Assembly (NCBI GenBank): GCA_910587205.1 | Contig: CAJULZ010000047.1 | Span: 1 to 19,081, forward strand | Length of the DNA: 19,081 nucleotides | Source: an uncultured Oscillospiraceae bacterium | GTDB lineage: Bacteria > Bacillota > Clostridia > Oscillospirales > Oscillospiraceae | Direction of reading: 5' to 3' | In this document: one piece after another, positions 1 through 7,600 of the stretch | Layout of the letters: every line of letters begins with the position of its first letter | How positions within the stretch are numbered: the first letter of the stretch is position 1 | Translations under genes and position numbers: made by a program | Notes under the pieces: generated by a model | Databases searched by the model: none | Told to the model about the DNA's origin: nothing | Seen by the model: only the letters and a program-made list of their open reading frames with translations

Positions 1-77
<77 letters not shown>

Positions 78-96
78 ACAAGCGTTTGCAAAAGCG

Positions 97-172
97 TGGT
101 GGGAACAACAGGGCTTGAACCTGTGACCCCTTGCTTGTAAGGCAAGTGCTCTCCCAGCTGAGCTATGCTCCC
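97..172 (-). tRNA. tRNA-Val (TAC)
   Basis: The reverse complement gives acceptor GGGAGCA pairing with TGTTCCC, a D-arm with AGCTCAGCTGGGAGAGC, anticodon loop CTTACAA (anticodon TAC, valine) and an encoded CCA at 97-99. It is the first gene of a two-tRNA unit with tRNA-Asp, and its 5' end is about 37 nt downstream of the -10 box of a consensus promoter. Confidence 0.97.
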
Positions 173-208
173 GAACTACTGCGTTTTGTCTGTCAGACGG
201 CAAAAATC

Positions 209-237
209 ATTATAGCAAAGGAAGGCCGGTATGTCAA
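209..237 (-). promoter_or_regulatory. Consensus sigma-A promoter of the tRNA-Val/tRNA-Asp unit
   Basis: On the minus strand, TTGACA (232-237) and TATAAT (209-214) match the housekeeping consensus at all 12 positions and are exactly 17 nt apart. Transcription would start near 202, giving a leader of about 30 nt before tRNA-Val. Such strong promoters are typical of stable RNA genes. The -35 box lies only about 10 nt beyond the end of the broken SGNH hydrolase. Confidence 0.9.
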
Positions 238-246
238 GAAGCAATT

Positions 247-815
247 TCAAAAAAATCGGGAAAGATGGCCTGTCTCGGCAAAATGCGCACCGTCATATGT
301 GAGGCCGACATCCCAACCGCCTGCGTGGCAAAATTGTTCCCCAGCAGTCGGGCGGTGTCCTCATAGCACTTCGCCAAGCGGTGAGAGGCGGCGATGGTTT
401 CCTCATCCTGTACCTATGCGCCCAGCGCCATAGGCGGCGAGGCAACCAGGAGAATCTTGCGGGATTTGTCCCAGCCGTCCGCGTGGAGCAGTGCGGTCAG
501 GAACCGCTCCATCCGATCCGCGCATTCTCTGGCAGATGGTCTGGATGGCTGAAGCAAATCGTTGCTCCCCAGCATGACGGTCAGGATATCCGCCTCCTCG
601 CGGCACAGGGACTGAACCGCTGTATTAATTTCACAATCACCGCGTGGGATAGAGCAGCCATTTTCTCCCCTGTTGATAACGTCCCACCCATATCCCCTCA
701 GCAGGGCCGTCCAGCGGACGGATTCCGGGTATCGTCCGCCCAGATAGGGGCAGGGATCGTACCCGTAGGTATTGGAATCGCCATAGCACAGCAGACGGCG
801 GCACATGGCACTCAC
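247..815 (-). pseudogene. SGNH/GDSL-type hydrolase, broken by a nonsense codon and a frameshift
   Basis: The N-terminus reads CRRLLCYGDSNTYGYDP, which is the block I GDS motif of SGNH esterases/lipases. Block III (VMLGSNDLL) follows, and the C-terminal block GLTYDGAHFAETGH carries the catalytic D-x-x-H. The reading frame is broken twice. A TAG at 414-416 sits where relatives have Trp (MALGA-W-VQDE), and a one-base loss near 326 separates NNFA from the GGWDVGLTYDG block. Joining the frames restores the family to a TGA at 247-249. Translation could start at ATG 806 or at GTG 815, which overlaps the TGA of the upstream small gene (812-814). The 134-residue product as it stands lacks the catalytic D/H block, so it is probably inactive. 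Confidence 0.85.
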
Positions 816-1036
816 CACTCCCGTTTGATCTCGCTTTCTTCAACCTGATACTGGCTGAGGAACTCAGCGAGGTCTTTCCCATCGCGGATCAGCATCAGCT
901 CCTCAAACTTCCCGCTGACGATGTCCTTGAACCCCGCCACCTGTTCGCCAGTGCAGATGCTGGAGCGAATAACAGGGACTTTTCCAGTCTTGTCATAGGG
1001 GCTGGTGTCCTGCCGTTTCCTTCTGCCGCACATCAT
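812..1036 (-). CDS. Small conserved protein of unknown function (74 aa)
   Basis: This is an intact short ORF starting with tandem ATG codons at 1036 and 1033. The first ATG overlaps the stop of the upstream chimeric ORF as ATGA, with GGAGGG just before it. Its own TGA overlaps a possible GTG start of the SGNH gene, so the three genes are arranged for translational coupling. The protein is hydrophilic and charged (MCGRRKRQD near the start, EESEIKREW at the end), with no signal peptide, membrane segment or metal-binding cluster. From memory, similar short proteins sit between LMW phosphatase and SGNH genes in related Clostridia, which supports a real gene. I cannot assign a function. Confidence 0.7.
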   Translation of the reverse strand: MMCGRRKRQDTSPYDKTGKVPVIRSSICTGEQVAGFKDIVSGKFEELMLIRDGKDLAEFLSQYQVEESEIKREW

Positions 1037-1620
1037 TTACCCTCCCTGGAGCGTAGCCGCTTCAACAGCTCTTGATACCCCGTCAGCACATCCCGCCAGG
1101 TCGTCTCAAAGTCATCGGTGTACCACGGATCCGCCACATCGCCGGGATGGTCGGTGTAGTCCATCAGTAGATGTAGCTTCCCGGCAAAATTGCCGCCACA
1201 AATGCGGTGCATATTCCGCAGGCTGGCCCGATCCATCCCGATCAGGAGGTCGTATTGGTCGTAGTCGCTGTTGGTGAGCCGCCGGGCAGTTTTGCCTTCA
1301 CAGCTGACGCCATGCTCAGTCAGTTTGCGCCAGGCCAGGGGATAGATCGGGTTGCCGGTCTCCTCCGTGCTGGTGGCGGCGGATGCGATCTTCTCCGCCA
1401 GCGTTACTTTGCTCCACCCGAACCGGCGTACCGCCCGGATGTACCACAGCTTGTCTTGGAGCGTCAGTTCCGCTTCCAGGATAACCACGTTCTGAGTCCA
1501 GCCGACGGACATGGCTTCGGCCAGCACTTCCGGATGTTCGACATAGGCGCGGTAAAAGTCCCGCATCCGCCGCAGGTTCTGGGGAGAGAAGCCGGAACTG
1601 TCGGGATAGGCGCTGTGCGC
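1033..1620 (-). pseudogene. Chimeric ORF: YhcG/DUF1016 nuclease N-domain fragment joined to C-terminal LMW protein tyrosine phosphatase
   Basis: One open frame runs from a TAG at 1621-1623 to a TGA at 1033-1035, with the first ATG at 1566. The first part (YPDSSGFSPQNLRRM, VGWTQNVVILE, YIRAVRRFGWSK) is the DUF1016 N-terminal domain of YhcG-type PD-(D/E)XK nucleases and lacks its beginning. From about nt 1388 it becomes low-molecular-weight tyrosine phosphatase: SAATSTEETGNPIYP, then YDLLIGMD, then the acid loop DVADPWY. The phosphatase catalytic P-loop (C-x5-R) that should precede SAATSTEE is absent, and so is the nuclease domain of the other partner. The joint falls at a shared I-A-S-A-like sequence and keeps the frame. 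The product may be made but should have neither activity. The small protein and SGNH genes follow with overlapping stops and starts, as expected behind a phosphatase gene. Confidence 0.8.
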
Positions 1621-1630
1621 CTAATAATCG

Positions 1631-1686
1631 AAAACCGGCAGAAAGATGGGCGGAGATCACCCCGCACTTCTTTCTGCTGGTTTTTT
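1631..1686 (-). terminator. Long hairpin between the alpha/beta hydrolase and the chimeric ORF
   Basis: Arms at 1631-1645 and 1670-1684 pair over 15 bp with one G-T pair. A 24-nt loop contains a smaller GC pairing. On the minus strand it follows the hydrolase stop (1690-1692) by a few bases and ends in GGTTTTCG. On the plus strand it is followed by six T. It most likely terminates the hydrolase transcript and may work in both directions. Confidence 0.7.
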
Positions 1687-1689
1687 CTG

Positions 1690-2694
1690 TCAGCGACGGA
1701 ACGCATCCCGAAGTGCTTGTATCCGCTTTTCCGCCATTATCTTTGCAATCTCTTTGTCTGCAAAAAAATCGAATCCGTGGAAGGTGCCTTTTACGTCCTC
1801 TACCTGTACTGCCACCCCCGCCGCCTCCAGCGCCTTGGCGTAGGCGATCCCCTCGTCGTGGAGGCAATCAAATTCCTCTATTTCCATATAGGCGGGTGGG
1901 AGATCGGAAAAATTGCGGGCCAGCAGAGGAGCCGCATACTGCGGCATCCCGTGATCCGCATCCCGCAGATACAGTTCCCACATTTTTTGATTCAGCCTGG
2001 CGTTCCACATGGGGCTGTCCGTGTATTTCCGCATGGAGTCTGTTTCCATCCGGGAGTCGGTCACGGGGTAGACCAGTAGCTGGAAGCACAGCCAGGGCCT
2101 GCCTTCATCTCTCACCCGCAGGGCGCAGGCGGCGGCCAGCGCGCCCCCGGCGCTGTCCCCGCCCACGGCGATCCGGGCCCGGTCAATCCGTAACCTTGGG
2201 GCGTTGTCCCATACCCAGCGCAGAGCGGTGTAGCAGTCCTCAAACGGCGTGGGGAAGGGGGCGATGTCCGCCGTGCGGTAGTGGACGAACACAACCTCGC
2301 ATTGCGCCCCTTCCGCATACCGGGTGGCATAGCGGTGAATGTACCCTGCGTCCTGCACACAGAATCCGCCGCCATGAAAATAGACCAGGCAAGGCGCGGC
2401 CCGGTCCAGCCCTGACCGGCGGTAGAGGGTCAGCCGGACAGGTGTGTCGTCCTCTGAAAAAATCTGCGTACCCCAGCGTTCCACCCCTTTGGGTGGAGCG
2501 GACGATGTGAGAGCCATCCGGTCCAGCGCCCGGTTGGCCAGCTTTGCGGTCATCAGATTCACCGCCCAGCCGGGAACCGCCAGCTTGTTGGCAAAGCGCA
2601 GCTCCCGACGCACGGGATATTTCCTGTCACGGTGGACGCACCATGCACTGAGTCCTACGCCCGCCGCCAGTGCGGCAATATATTTTTTCTTCAT
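1690..2694 (-). CDS. Alpha/beta hydrolase, hormone-sensitive-lipase (HSL) type, membrane-anchored
   Basis: This is a 334-residue carboxylesterase/lipase. The start at ATG 2694 is chosen because AAAGGGG lies upstream and the protein then begins MKKKYIAALAAGVGLSAW, a short basic end plus hydrophobic anchor or signal. HSL-family marks are the oxyanion motif HGGG (residues 107-110), the nucleophile motif GDSAGG (Ser181), the acid in EEFDCLHDEG (Asp276) and the His in TFHGFD (His306). All three catalytic residues are present and the length is normal. These enzymes hydrolyse short acyl esters; the physiological substrate is unknown. It is divergently transcribed from the TauE-kinase fusion, with about 78 nt between starts. 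It is one of the few intact genes in the left half. Confidence 0.9.
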   Translation of the reverse strand: MKKKYIAALAAGVGLSAWCVHRDRKYPVRRELRFANKLAVPGWAVNLMTAKLANRALDRMALTSSAPPKGVERWGTQIFSEDDTPVRLTLYRRSGLDRAAPCLVYFHGGGFCVQDAGYIHRYATRYAEGAQCEVVFVHYRTADIAPFPTPFEDCYTALRWVWDNAPRLRIDRARIAVGGDSAGGALAAACALRVRDEGRPWLCFQLLVYPVTDSRMETDSMRKYTDSPMWNARLNQKMWELYLRDADHGMPQYAAPLLARNFSDLPPAYMEIEEFDCLHDEGIAYAKALEAAGVAVQVEDVKGTFHGFDFFADKEIAKIMAEKRIQALRDAFRR

Positions 2695-2772
2695 GCAGAC
2701 CCGCCCCTTTCTGGACATTTTCCCCGTTCCATGATAGCATAGGGGAAACAAAGGCGCAAGGAGAAGAAGCGT

Positions 2773-4308
2773 ATGATAGAGTGCTTTTGGTACATATTGG
2801 CCTCGGCCCTGGCTGGGGTCGGGACGGGGCTGGTGGGGTTGTCGGCGGCCACGGTGATGGTGCCGATTCTCATCGTGTTATGCCCCTCCTTTGCCGGGGA
2901 GACAGGGGCCTATCAGGCCACCGCGATTGCCCTGGCCTCGGATATTTTAGGCTCCGCGGTGACCACCGCCACCTACATCCGCCACAAAAACATCGACCTG
3001 CGCCGGGGCTGGATCATGCTGATGTGCATCATTGGGATGTGTACCGTGGGCAGCTTCGCCGCCTGGAGGGCGGGGAATGTGGTGTTGGGGGGCTTCACCC
3101 TGATTTTGACCTTCTGCATCGGCATCCGCTTCCTGGTGAAGCCCAGCACGGAACGGGCCGAAGGGCCGGCAAAAGGCGCAACGCTGGACTGGAAAGGGAT
3201 CGCCATCTCGCTGTTCTTCGGGCTGACCATCGGCTTTGGGACGGGCTTTGTGGGCTCCGGTGGCGGCATGATGATGCTGGTGGTGTTCACCGCTTTCCTG
3301 GGCATGGAGCTGAAATCCGCCGTGGGCACCAGCACCTTCATCATGACCTTTACCGCCCTCATCGCCTCGGTGAGCCATATCCTGATCCACCCCGCTATCC
3401 TGCTGGATCGGTGGCCGGTGCTGCTCTTGTGCATGACCGTGGCCCCAGCGGCATCCCTGGCCTCCGCCCGGTTTGCCAACCGGGTGGACAGCCGCACCGT
3501 GGGGCTGGTGACCGGGGTGGTGCTCACCCTGCTGGGGGCGGTGCTGATCCTGCTCCACTACTGGGAATACATCAAAGCTGTGCCGTTGCTGCATGGCGTA
3601 CTTGCCTGTACGCTGGAGTTTTTGGAGTACATCATCCCAGCCGCCGTCATTCTGCTCTGCCTGCACCACTTTTTCAAGATCCCGTCTCATGTGTTCCGTA
3701 AGCTTCTGCATCTGGCGGCATTTACCTGCCTGGTGGAGATGATGTGGGCGGCGGAGGAGTGGTATCAGGCATCGCTCACGGCCCTGCTGTTCGCGACGGT
3801 AGTATACCCCATCTTATGTGCGCTGGAGGGACAGCCCTGGTTTGGCGGGCTTTTCGTCCAGAAAGGGCCTGGGGAGGTCAAAAAGAGCCTGCTTTTGCTG
3901 TTCGTCATGGATGCGGTGCTGGCGGCGGTGTGCTGGGGCGGATTCAGCCTGCCCTGGGCGGCGGCCGCTTCCATCCTCATGTGGGGGGCTGGGGACGGCA
4001 CGGCGGCGCTGGCGGGGCATCGTTTTGGGAAACACCATGTAACACTGCCTCTGGCCGACCCAAAGAAAACCTGGGAAGGTTCTGCCGCTATGCTGGCCGT
4101 GTCCACGGCGGTGGGGACCGTGACCATGCTGATCTTGACGGCCATGCCGTGGCATCACTGCCTGCTCTTGGCGCTGGCCGCAGCTATTCCTGGCGCATAC
4201 ACCGAGCTGATTTCCAAAAATGGCTATGACACGGTGACAGTGCCGGTGGTGAATGCGGCGGTGCTGCTGGCGCTCCACTTAATGTTAGAAGCTGCACCCA
4301 TAAACTGA
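2773..4308 (+). CDS. Fusion protein: TauE/SafE (TSUP) permease + polyprenol/phytol-kinase-like CTP-transferase domain
   Basis: This is an intact 511-residue membrane protein; AAGGAG lies about 10 nt before ATG 2773. Residues 1 to about 265 are a TauE/SafE-type permease with two repeated halves (GVGTGLVGLSAATVMVP near 15; GFGTGFVGSGGGMMMLV near 155). That family exports or imports sulfite, sulfoacetate and other organosulfur anions. From about 285 the protein changes family. FRKLLHLAAF (about 308), GAGDGTAALAGHRFGK (Asp408) and KKTWEGS (about 431) are typical of the dolichol/phytol kinase and CTP-phosphatidate cytidylyltransferase-like group, which phosphorylate or activate membrane lipids. 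Both parts look complete and the codon use is even across the joint, so this appears to be a genuine fusion. Forty-four nt downstream is a phosphodiesterase gene on the same strand. Substrates are unknown. Confidence 0.82.
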   Translation: MIECFWYILASALAGVGTGLVGLSAATVMVPILIVLCPSFAGETGAYQATAIALASDILGSAVTTATYIRHKNIDLRRGWIMLMCIIGMCTVGSFAAWRAGNVVLGGFTLILTFCIGIRFLVKPSTERAEGPAKGATLDWKGIAISLFFGLTIGFGTGFVGSGGGMMMLVVFTAFLGMELKSAVGTSTFIMTFTALIASVSHILIHPAILLDRWPVLLLCMTVAPAASLASARFANRVDSRTVGLVTGVVLTLLGAVLILLHYWEYIKAVPLLHGVLACTLEFLEYIIPAAVILLCLHHFFKIPSHVFRKLLHLAAFTCLVEMMWAAEEWYQASLTALLFATVVYPILCALEGQPWFGGLFVQKGPGEVKKSLLLLFVMDAVLAAVCWGGFSLPWAAAASILMWGAGDGTAALAGHRFGKHHVTLPLADPKKTWEGSAAMLAVSTAVGTVTMLILTAMPWHHCLLLALAAAIPGAYTELISKNGYDTVTVPVVNAAVLLALHLMLEAAPIN

Positions 4309-4352
4309 TTCCCGTTTGAATTGGTACTGCCCGCCTTGAAAGGAGCCAAAGC

Positions 4353-5350
4353 ATGAAAAAACATCCCATCTTAAAAATTGTGATCGGCATTCTGGCCGCG
4401 ATTTTGATATTCCTGCTGGTGATCAACATCATCCCCCGAAAAAGAATGTAGACCATTCGCCCTTCGTGCTGGAGAAGGGGCGCTGCCCATGATCGCCGCC
4501 CACCGGGGCGGCGGCGTCAGCAACCCGGAAAATACGCTTCTTGCTTTCCGGGAGGCGGTCTACACCATCGGTGTGGACATCATCGAAAGCGACCTGTATC
4601 TGAAAAAGGACGGCTATTTGGTCTACAACCACGACGCCTATATCGACAGAACCTGCAATATTAATGGAGACCTGAGCCCTGAAGCGGTGGGAGCGCTCTG
4701 TGAACAGGAGGAAAATCGCCACTACATTTCCGACATGACCCTGGAGCAGCTGCGGCAGTATAATTTTCGGCTACTACTTCGAGGATCGCAACGGTGTACG
4801 CATCTACAAGTATGCTACCGATCTGGAGGGCTTGAGCTTGCAGATTGCGACCGCGGACCAGCTTTTTGCCGAATTTTACGAAAACAATCCGGAGCTGCTG
4901 TTCATCGTGGGAATCAAAAACGATGGGGAGGCGGGCCGCGAGACCTGCCGTATCCTCTATGAGACGTTGCGGCAATACCCCGGCTATCTGGATCGGATCG
5001 TGATTGGCACGTTCCATGACGAAATCGAAGAAGAGCTGAAAACCTCATATCCCGACCTGCTCCGGGGTGCCTCCATGGGCACCGCCACAAATTTTATCGT
5101 GCCCCAGTATCTGGGCGTCAACCTGTTTAACCAAAGCGACTTTGCCGGCCTGCAGATTCCCACATCTTTTGGCAAAATCCCTCCGGACAGTAAGGGCCTG
5201 ATCGACCGGGCGCACCGCCGCAATATCGCGGTTCAGTACTGGACCATCAACGATGCCGGCGAGATGCGCCATCTCATTGAGCTGGGCTGCGACTGTATTA
5301 TGACAGATGACCTGGAACTGCTGGAGGAGGTTCTGAAAGAATACCGCTAA
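4353..5350 (+). pseudogene. Membrane-anchored glycerophosphodiester phosphodiesterase, three frameshifts
   Basis: GAAAGGAGCC precedes ATG 4353. The first 28 residues form a basic end and one membrane anchor (KIVIGILAAILIFLLVINII). The body has the GDPD signature: AAHRGGG...NPENT (His-Arg), IIESDLYLKKDG (Glu/Asp metal ligands), VYNHDAYIDRT (His), and a C-terminal DAGEMRHLIELGCDCIMTDD. Three single-base indels break it: loss of a C in the C-run at 4433-4437, loss of a G in the G-run at 4477-4480, and an extra C at 4768 that splits YNF from GYYFEDR. Repairing these gives about 332 residues ending with TAA at 5348-5350. Two of the three events are in homopolymers, so sequencing error is a real alternative to decay. 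Such enzymes cleave glycerophosphodiesters from phospholipids. Confidence 0.85.
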
Positions 5351-5377
5351 GACGCATGGGGCGGTATTGCTTAGCGG
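5340..5377 (+). promoter_or_regulatory. Two mutually exclusive hairpins at the end of the GDPD gene
   Basis: AATACCGC (5340-5347) can pair perfectly with GCGGTATT (5361-5368). The overlapping CCGCTAAG (5344-5351) can pair perfectly with CTTAGCGG (5370-5377). Both use the same left segment, which contains the GDPD stop codon, so only one can form at a time. No T-tract follows. This could be a transcript-end or processing structure, or chance; no function is shown. Confidence 0.35.
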
Positions 5378-5418
5378 ATTTACATACACGGTGATCGTTA
5401 TGAAGTGGCATAATGATT

Positions 5419-5466
5419 CCGACATGGAAAAGCGCGGGAAAGTGTTCCCGCGCTTTTCCATGTCGG
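5419..5466. terminator. 22-bp perfect hairpin, convergent bidirectional terminator
   Basis: Arms 5419-5440 and 5445-5466 are perfect reverse complements around the loop AGTG. The stem holds A4 and T4 runs next to GCGCGGGAA, giving the usual shape of a terminator read from either side. It lies between two convergent genes: GDPD ends at 5350 (plus) and the metallophosphoesterase ends at 5468 (minus). Confidence 0.85.
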
Positions 5467-5467
5467 C

Positions 5468-6217
5468 CTATTCGGTTAGCTGCACGATATCCTCATACAG
5501 CAGAATGTGCTTTTTGTCGATTGCCCGGTTGGCGTGGTAGTGCCCAAGCAGCCAGCAGACGAACTCCAGCCGCTGTTCCACGATCTCCAGAAAATCTGTG
5601 AGCGCATCGGGCTGGTAGTGCCGGTTCATCTGCCGGGCGATGCTGGTGGGGGCACAGTGCGTCAATACGTAGTCCGCCTTCCAGCCCGCACGTTCCAAGG
5701 TGTCCAGCGCGGCGGCGTACTCCCCGTCGGAGGGCAGCTCCTCTGGCCACCAGGACTTGCCGATGATCCGGAACCTGCGCCGCCCCTCAAGAAGCAGGTG
5801 GAGGTACCGCGTCCGGAAGTCCGGGGCATTTTGATCGAGGATGCCGTCCTCCACATCATGGGAGGTGGCCCCACCTATGGAGAAGAAGGTGCGCCCCTCA
5901 ATGTCATAAAGCTGTCCCTGCATAAGGTGCAGGATGTTGGGACAGACGCGTTGCACCTTGCCGCCGTGCCAGTCCTCCACGGGGAGTTCCCGTGGCATCC
6001 AGTAGTTTTCGTGGTTCCCGCTGACGAACAGGGTGGCGAAGGGTTTCCAATTCAGCCAGTCCAGCTACTTCCGCTCCTTAGAGGAGCCGTTCCATACCCC
6101 GCCGAAGTCGCCCAGAATGATCATATAGTCATCCCGGTTCATCTGCCGTTGCTGGGGGAAGTGCTCCTGTGAGAACCGCTGGAAGCCGCCGTGGGTGTCG
6201 CATGTGGCAAAAATCAT
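5468..6217 (-). pseudogene. Metallophosphoesterase (calcineurin-like), interrupted by TAG at codon 51
   Basis: AAGGAGG precedes ATG 6217. The frame contains ordered metallophosphatase motifs: CDTHGGF (D-x-H), ILGDFGG (G-D), SGNHENYW (GNHE), THCAP and LGHYHANR (G-H-x-H), about 249 codons in all. A TAG at 6065-6067 (codon 51) interrupts it between the GD and GNHE motifs, at a place where relatives read ERYWLDWL, so Trp was probably lost by TGG to TAG. Otherwise it is full length, ending with TAG at 5468-5470. The next in-frame ATG (5998) would give a product without the N-terminal metal ligands. The start overlaps the recombinase stop as ATGA, so it was translated as the last gene of the recombinase transcript, as cargo or a passenger. 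Substrate unknown. Confidence 0.85.
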
Positions 6218-7600
6218 GTTTCCTGACCTCCTTGTATTGCCTGCTCAATCTCCATCCCGCCTCGAAGGCAGACCCGGATCTTGTCCGCGGCCAGCACCAC
6301 CACCGTGTCCATCAGCTGGCGGATATCACTTTCGTTCCACACTGAAAACCGGGGATCACCTGTGTTTAGGATGTCCACCGTGTTCCGGATGCGCCGGCTG
6401 GCGGCGGAATTGCCCTCCTGCTGGGCCAGGATGAAAGCTTTTTTGTCCTTCAGCGCCCCCATCTCCTCCGTGATCCGCTGGAAGGCGTCAGGTACCCGCC
6501 GTCCTCTTTGGAGTTCTGGAACAGCTCCTTGAACTCCCGCTCCGGCTTGCCCGGGCGCCGGTCAATATCGGAAGGCTCATAGTTTCGCCGGGGATGGGAG
6601 CCAGTTCCGTCCGCATGGCGTCCTCGATCTGCCCCAGCAGATAATCCTTCCGGCTCATCACCGAGCTGAGAACGGCAAGGATGGCAGCCTGTAAGGGCCC
6701 TTCCTGGAGGGTGGGGGACTCGTGGCAGTAGGCGGAGCCGTAGTCGATCCGGCTGGCGCACCGCCACACGGCCTTCTTCCGCCCCGCGTGCTCCACACGC
6801 ACCTGCGGTACAGGGTGCCGCACTCGCCGCACACCAGCCGACCGGTGAGGGCGTACTTGGCGTTGTAGCATGAGCGGCCTGTGGGGGCCTGCTTCTGGCT
6901 GGGGGCCCGTCCGGCGTTGCGGCGGGCGAACTCCGTCTTGGCTGCGTGGAAGGTGTCCCGGCTGACGATCCCCTCGTGGTGATCCTGGGTCAGGTACATG
7001 GGGAGCTGCCCCATATTGCGCACGTGCTTGTGGCTGATGCAGGCTGACGGTGGGGACGGCCTTTGCTTCCAGGGCGTCCTCGATCATACGCAGGCTGTGG
7101 CCGCCCAGGAAGCTGTCATAGATCTGCCGCACCACCTCCGCCTGCTCCGGGACGATCCGGGGCTTGCCGTCCTCGCCCTTCTCGAAGGCATACAACCGCT
7201 TGTACTGTACTGGATGGTGGCCTTGCCCTCCCGCATGGCCTGGCGTTTGCCCCATTTGACGTTCTCGCTGATGGTCTCGTCCTCCCCCTGGGCCACGGCC
7301 CCCAGCAGGGTGAGGAGCAGCTCCCCGTCAGTCTCCAGGGTGTTGATGTTCTGTTCCTCGAACAGGATGGCGATGCCCAGCTCCCGCAGGGCGCGCACAT
7401 AGTTGAGGCAGTCCACGGTGTTGTGGGCGAATCGGGAGATGGACTTCACCAGCACCAGGTCGATTTTCTTCTGCCTGCACTGGCGGATCATACGCAGGAA
7501 TTGGGGTGCTTGGCGGCTTGAGTGCCTGTGATGCCCTCGTCAGCGAAGATCCCGGCCATGGTCCAGGCCGGGTTGGTCATGATCTTGTCGGTGTAATACT
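6214..7600 (-). pseudogene. Large serine recombinase B, C-terminal part, heavily decayed
   Basis: Fragments in changing frames rebuild one resolvase/invertase-type integrase: NPAWTMAGIFADEGITGTQA, then LVLVKSISRFAHNTVDCLNYV (catalytic domain), then YAFEKGEDGKPRIVPEQAEVV (recombinase domain), GRLVCGECGTLYRRC...WRC (zinc ribbon), and a coiled C-terminus ending GGMEIEQAIQ. At least six lesions are visible: a base loss near 7505; a 5-bp CAGTA duplication near 7207; a deletion of probably 100 bp or more near 7045; small indels near 6785 and 6575; and a loss of about 8 bp near 6495. The N-terminal start with the nucleophile Ser is missing. SRFAHN has His where the second conserved Arg belongs. It is a dead remnant of a conjugative or mobilizable element. 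Confidence 0.88.

Noticed and set aside
2670..3711. Long ORFs overlapping the TauE fusion on both strands
   Set aside because: They are shadow frames of the fusion gene, rich in Gly, His and Arg, without membrane segments or motifs.
4353..4451. A separate 32-residue membrane peptide before the phosphodiesterase
   Set aside because: It is the membrane anchor of the GDPD gene, cut off by a one-base loss in a C-run.
414..6067. In-frame TAG codons in the SGNH and metallophosphoesterase genes as a sign of TAG recoding
   Set aside because: The metallophosphoesterase itself ends with TAG, both internal TAGs fit TGG to TAG mutations, and the same genes or their neighbours carry other damage. Nonsense mutation is simpler.
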